Assembly (NCBI GenBank): GCA_002497895.1 | Contig: DAFD01000094.1 | Span: forward strand, 1-8,943 | DNA: 8,943 nt | Direction: 5' to 3' | Source: Euryarchaeota archaeon UBA175 | GTDB taxonomy: Archaea; Thermoplasmatota; Poseidoniia; Poseidoniales; Thalassarchaeaceae | Part shown: positions 5,892 to 8,943 of the stretch, piece after piece | Position numbering within the stretch: position 1 is the first letter of the stretch | Layout of the letters: the number at the start of each line of letters is the position of its first letter | Position numbers and translations under genes: made by a program | Notes under the pieces: generated by a model | Seen by the model: the letters and a program-made list of their open reading frames with translations, nothing else | The model's database searches: none | Told to the model about the DNA's origin: nothing

Positions 5892-6785
5892 TTAGCCCTC
5901 CGTCTTCTCTGGTCGGAGTTCGAGGTCAAGAACCAGATGGTCCCAGTGTGGGGCATAGGATTTGACGCGTGTCCGTTGAACTTCTCCAACCATCTGCCCT
6001 TGCGCTAATTCTTCGATTTGACGAATGGTTTCATCAACCCAAGATTGGTGATTTTTGGCAGGTGCAACACCGTGAATATGTAGTTCCCCTCCTGCTTCTT
6101 TTAGGCAGTTGACTGCCAATTCATAGCCGTTTTCGGCCGTCGGTAGCAGACCGAGAATAACTCGGTCTGCAATACCCTTCAATGCGATCGCAGTGACACG
6201 ATTATCACCTTCATGAACGGTACATCGATCGCTCACTCCATTATTCTGGAGACTCCATTTGAGGGCCTCAACAGCTCTCGAATTCCATTCACAGCAATGG
6301 ATCTGTGCAACCTCGGAATGAACTAGCATTGGTAGGGTGTAGTAGCCGATACCACAGAAGAGATCGATCACAGTCTCGCCGGCGAGTCCGACTTCCCCCA
6401 TCCGCCGGCGCTCATTCACATTTCCAGCCGAGAACATGCACTCGGTGAAGTGGTAGCCGTAATTCACACCGCTTTCACGGCGCACAACCCAATCTTCCTC
6501 ACCAAGAAGCAGTTCAACTGACGATTCACGCTGCTCACCGACGATCTCGCCTATACGCCCGACTCGCTCGACTTCCAAAGCCTCAGCCACAGCTCTCCAA
6601 AGCGCCTCTCCGGACACATCACTCCATTCATCTTGTGTGAAGGCAGATTGAGGAAGAAGGGCGACGTCTGCGAACCTCTCCCAGCGCTTCGGTAACTTGT
6701 CGAGGAGATGAACGGGAGCCCGGTGCTGCTCAAGTAGAATGGAGACCGCATCTTGCAGTCGGCGATGAGGACCCTGCCCGTGCAT
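5892..6785 (-). CDS. taw2: tRNA(Phe) wybutosine-pathway aminocarboxypropyltransferase Taw2/TYW2
   Basis: TYW2/Taw2 moves the 3-amino-3-carboxypropyl group of S-adenosylmethionine onto 4-demethylwyosine at position 37 of tRNA(Phe), stabilising the anticodon. The 297-residue protein has the family layout. An N-terminal region holds LLDKLPKRWERFADVALLP (27-45). Then come VNYGYHFTECMFSAGNVNER (107-126), SAM motif I DLFCGIGYYTLP (141-152), the acidic CEWN (165-168) that holds the ribose, and GDN (193-195). GLLPTAENGY (212-221) is the TYW2-type version of the Trm5 NLP motif, and HIHG is at 236-239. The C-terminus (RVKSYAPHWDHLVLDLEL) is also typical. The GLLP motif argues for Taw2 over the related methyltransferase Trm5. 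GAGG lies three nt before ATG 6785. It is the first gene of a likely operon with the receiver and JAMM genes and diverges from the secreted-protein gene. Confidence 0.92.
   Translation of the reverse strand: MHGQGPHRRLQDAVSILLEQHRAPVHLLDKLPKRWERFADVALLPQSAFTQDEWSDVSGEALWRAVAEALEVERVGRIGEIVGEQRESSVELLLGEEDWVVRRESGVNYGYHFTECMFSAGNVNERRRMGEVGLAGETVIDLFCGIGYYTLPMLVHSEVAQIHCCEWNSRAVEALKWSLQNNGVSDRCTVHEGDNRVTAIALKGIADRVILGLLPTAENGYELAVNCLKEAGGELHIHGVAPAKNHQSWVDETIRQIEELAQGQMVGEVQRTRVKSYAPHWDHLVLDLELRPEKTEG
5896..5901 (-). promoter_or_regulatory. Shine-Dalgarno site of the receiver gene
   Basis: On the minus strand GGAGGG lies inside the last taw2 codons, six nt before the receiver ATG at 5889. It supports that start and separate ribosome entry within the operon. 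Confidence 0.65.
6146..6170. repeat. Perfect 10-bp inverted repeat inside taw2
   Basis: Arms GCAGACCGAG (6146-6155) and CTCGGTCTGC (6161-6170) are perfect reverse complements around a 5-nt AATAA loop. It covers taw2 codons 206-213 (ADRVILGL), just ahead of the family LLP motif. Selection on the protein may explain part of it. It is the second 10-bp hairpin-capable sequence in this operon. Confidence 0.6.
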
Positions 6786-6809
6786 CGGCCTCGTGACGAT
6801 GCGTGCCGG

Positions 6810-6823
6810 ATTCAGACTTATTG
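6810..6823. promoter_or_regulatory. AT-rich islet, possible shared TATA region of divergent genes
   Basis: Ten of fourteen bases are A or T in an otherwise GC-rich 62-nt gap. The islet is centred exactly midway between the taw2 start (6785) and the secreted-protein start (6848), about 31 nt from each. Archaeal TATA boxes lie about 26 nt before the transcription start, so either gene could be transcribed nearly leaderless from here. There is no strict TATA or BRE consensus. Confidence 0.35.
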
Positions 6824-6838
6824 CTGGTGGCTTCCCAT

Positions 6839-6860
6839 CCGCGCGGCATGCGCCGCGCGG
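6839..6860. repeat. 9-bp all-GC inverted repeat with the start codon in its loop
   Basis: Arms CCGCGCGGC (6839-6847) and GCCGCGCGG (6852-6860) are perfect reverse complements. The four-base spacer ATGC holds the ATG of the secreted-protein gene. If the transcript starts upstream, the mRNA could form nine G-C pairs presenting or hiding the start. At the DNA level it could be an operator. The right arm also encodes the basic Arg-Arg-Ala signal-peptide start. Confidence 0.6.
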
Positions 6861-8943
6861 CAGTCGCCCTCGTTCTGCTCCTTCTGTGTCAGAGCGTAGC
6901 CGCCGCGCCGCCTCCTGGCGACCCGGAAGTCGTCAACGATATCTGCTCCACATGGCAGACTACCGATGGCATCTGTGATGATTATGATTCGGCCCTCGAT
7001 ACGACGACTTCGGACACTTGGGTAGAGGGCAGCGTCGAGATGGAAATGGAAGGCGCTACGACCATCGAGATGACTGTAGAATTAGCTATCCATGAGCTTC
7101 CAAGAGAAGACCTCGATTTACTCGACCTCAATCTCGAAGGTGACAGCAATCCGTCAGATGGCATCCCTGCTGATTTCATCCGCAATTATCGCGACCTGAT
7201 TCGCGATGGTTCGTCCGTTGAGGATAGAATGGTGGAGAAAGTCGAGGAGATAGTTCAACAAATCGTCGAGGAAAACTTCCCTGACGCGATCATCGGGCCT
7301 GTACAACCGACCACTGAAATTTCCTTTTTCGGACGCGAGCGCGCACAATGTACTTACGACCCAGGGATTGATTCAATCGACGAGGAAAGTAGTCGTTCAA
7401 ATGACCCATTTTTCCCTCCGATTTGCATGCGCTCGTCATTGAGTCTGACCATCAATCCTGCCAACCTTGGGATGGATCCACAAACTGGTGATGTGGACCG
7501 AATGATGGAAGGTCTGATGGTTATGGGAGGAGAGGTTCAATCTAATTTCACTATAATCGCAACAGCCGGGCAATACCTCGAATACACGATGATTCCTCCA
7601 GATTATGCCAGCGTTTCCGAAGTCACTCAGCCAGGAGAGAGATTTCGTGTTGGATTGAATTCTTGGGGCTCACGAATTGCCGTTGACAACCTCGCAGGTT
7701 CGCCCCTTTCACTACCGGCTTCTCTAGACTTGGTTACCACTCTCGATGACGGTCGCGGACCACCTACATACCCAGCTCCTGAATTGAGTTTAGATCTGGT
7801 GGTCGATGCGCGGGATCGGATGAATAGCCGCATCGACCTTGACATCGATATCCATTATCTGGATGCTGAGACCATCGCCGAATGGGGACTTGATCTCGAG
7901 ACTTCGACGATTGATTTGGGCGTTGTAACCGCAGACGGGATTCGTATGTTCGATTCTGAGTTGAATACCGATGTAGGTGCCCTTCTCAGGACACTCCCCA
8001 TCGACTCTCTCTCAGACACTTTTGCCCAGGCTTTGGGTGTAGATCTGATGTTTCAACCTCCTTCGTTTGCTCCCGCTGATGATGATGGTGGCCTGATGTT
8101 CCAGCATCGCCCATCGGAGACTTGCCGTGAGAAACTCGCTTACCGATATTGTTTGGATGCAGGAGGGGGTTCTGGGATGACGAGTGAATATCCTATTGTT
8201 TTACAGACGACTTCAATGCCTTCAGAGATGCAGGTTTCAAACATTGTTAGTCGTTTGATTCAGCAGGCTGAGGGAGATATCGCAACGATTGATCTCTCAA
8301 TTCTCAACGATGAGGACTTAGCCGCGATGATGAGCGTGCTGGAAATGGAATTGGAGGTCGATGTGAGTTATTTGCAAGATCTCCTGCCGGCAGATTTCCC
8401 AAGTGCTGATATCACCATGACCGTGCACTTGCCGGAATGGCTGGATTCGACACACGGCGACCCTGATACACTTGTTTTCAGCGCCCCGCACGAGGGGGGT
8501 TCTTCGGAGTCAGTAGGGATTGAAGGGGCGCGCCCATTCGACTGGCAACACGCTATCTGTCTGGAGAGTGGGCGAGGTGGTCCTGGTGATCCGAGCGAAT
8601 GTACCGATTCGAGTGAGGATTTGATTTGTGGGTCAAATCAGAAGACCTGTGTATCTCTTGATGTGGCTGTTCATATTGAGAAGTTGACTTTCCGCGAGAC
8701 TCGAGCGGCAGTAGAGTTTGAATTCTCAGCCGAGGTAATCCTCGAAGTGTATCGACTCGGCCTCAAATTAGAGGAGGATAATATGGAGGTCTCACCGATT
8801 CCCGCCGACCTAATCCGTCGGATGGTAGCAGTCGGGGATCGTCGACCAGGAGGTTTACTCGCTGGCTCTGAACAGACAGCGACTATTCCGTTTAGCAGCG
8901 GGGATTACGATTTAGAGATCTCAAACGATGGCCTGCTTAATCT
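6848..8943 (+). CDS. Large secreted acidic protein of unknown function (3' end outside window)
   Basis: An open frame of 698 codons runs to the window edge without a stop. The first 20 residues are a textbook Sec signal peptide: MRRAAVALVLLLLCQSVAAA, with cleavage likely after the AAA at 18-20. The mature part is strongly acidic (for example DDYD 44-47, the DLDLLDLNLEGD region, PADDDGG 409-415), with many alternating strand-like stretches. It has ten cysteines (33, 43, 168, 193, 426, 435, 571, 585, 594, 601), an even number that suits disulfides outside the cell, and one sequon at Asn233. IPAD[FL]IR occurs at 106-112 and 651-657, each after a strand-rich block, hinting at an internal repeat. 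ATG 6848 is chosen for the signal peptide; in-frame GTG 6803 and TTG 6821 are less likely. There is no close SD. I recognise no family. It may be a surface-anchored or exported protein; the missing C-terminus would show an anchor. Confidence 0.85.
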   Translation, partial: MRRAAVALVLLLLCQSVAAAPPPGDPEVVNDICSTWQTTDGICDDYDSALDTTTSDTWVEGSVEMEMEGATTIEMTVELAIHELPREDLDLLDLNLEGDSNPSDGIPADFIRNYRDLIRDGSSVEDRMVEKVEEIVQQIVEENFPDAIIGPVQPTTEISFFGRERAQCTYDPGIDSIDEESSRSNDPFFPPICMRSSLSLTINPANLGMDPQTGDVDRMMEGLMVMGGEVQSNFTIIATAGQYLEYTMIPPDYASVSEVTQPGERFRVGLNSWGSRIAVDNLAGSPLSLPASLDLVTTLDDGRGPPTYPAPELSLDLVVDARDRMNSRIDLDIDIHYLDAETIAEWGLDLETSTIDLGVVTADGIRMFDSELNTDVGALLRTLPIDSLSDTFAQALGVDLMFQPPSFAPADDDGGLMFQHRPSETCREKLAYRYCLDAGGGSGMTSEYPIVLQTTSMPSEMQVSNIVSRLIQQAEGDIATIDLSILNDEDLAAMMSVLEMELEVDVSYLQDLLPADFPSADITMTVHLPEWLDSTHGDPDTLVFSAPHEGGSSESVGIEGARPFDWQHAICLESGRGGPGDPSECTDSSEDLICGSNQKTCVSLDVAVHIEKLTFRETRAAVEFEFSAEVILEVYRLGLKLEEDNMEVSPIPADLIRRMVAVGDRRPGGLLAGSEQTATIPFSSGDYDLEISNDGLLN

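Noticed and set aside
6793..6978. 61-codon plus-strand reading frame
   Set aside because: It is arginine-rich, in another frame, and overlaps the signal peptide of the long secreted protein.

Overview
The window most likely comes from an archaeon, probably a marine planktonic euryarchaeote of the Marine Group II/Poseidoniales type. The firmest evidence for Archaea is a clear TYW2/Taw2-type wybutosine enzyme, a family of Archaea and eukaryotes. The lineage guess is inference from the gene mix (AlkB-like monooxygenase, MsrA, oligoribonuclease, a large acidic secreted protein) and cannot be proved from this window. Genes are tightly packed. Four starts (the 270-aa membrane protein, orn, the receiver gene and the JAMM gene) have a purine-rich Shine-Dalgarno (SD) match 6-8 nt upstream.

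Layout. (1) 50-2919, plus strand: msrA (methionine sulfoxide repair) overlaps an AlkB-family membrane di-iron monooxygenase by 8 nt; two membrane proteins of unknown function follow (141 and 270 aa). (2) 2916-4172, minus: a 12-helix MFS exporter whose stop codon shares a TTAA with the stop of the preceding convergent gene. (3) 4173-4287: a GC-rich divergent control region. (4) 4288-4827, plus: oligoribonuclease with all five DEDDh residues. (5) 4856-6785, minus: a compact operon of taw2, a stand-alone response-regulator receiver domain and a JAMM/MPN metalloprotease. Taw2 and receiver are 2 nt apart; receiver and JAMM overlap as TGATG. (6) 6786-6847: a short divergent promoter region. (7) 6848 to the window end, plus: a signal-peptide-bearing acidic protein of at least 698 residues, cut off by the window edge.

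The most interesting parts are the receiver-JAMM pair, which looks like a phospho-switch coupled to an isopeptidase-like protease; the AlkB homologue with all nine iron-ligand histidines but an altered NYxEHYG motif; Orn in an apparently archaeal context; and a 9-bp all-GC inverted repeat whose four-base loop holds the ATG of the large secreted protein. No tRNA or rRNA gene, CRISPR array, transposase or insertion sequence was seen. No gene-free stretch exceeds 115 bases.
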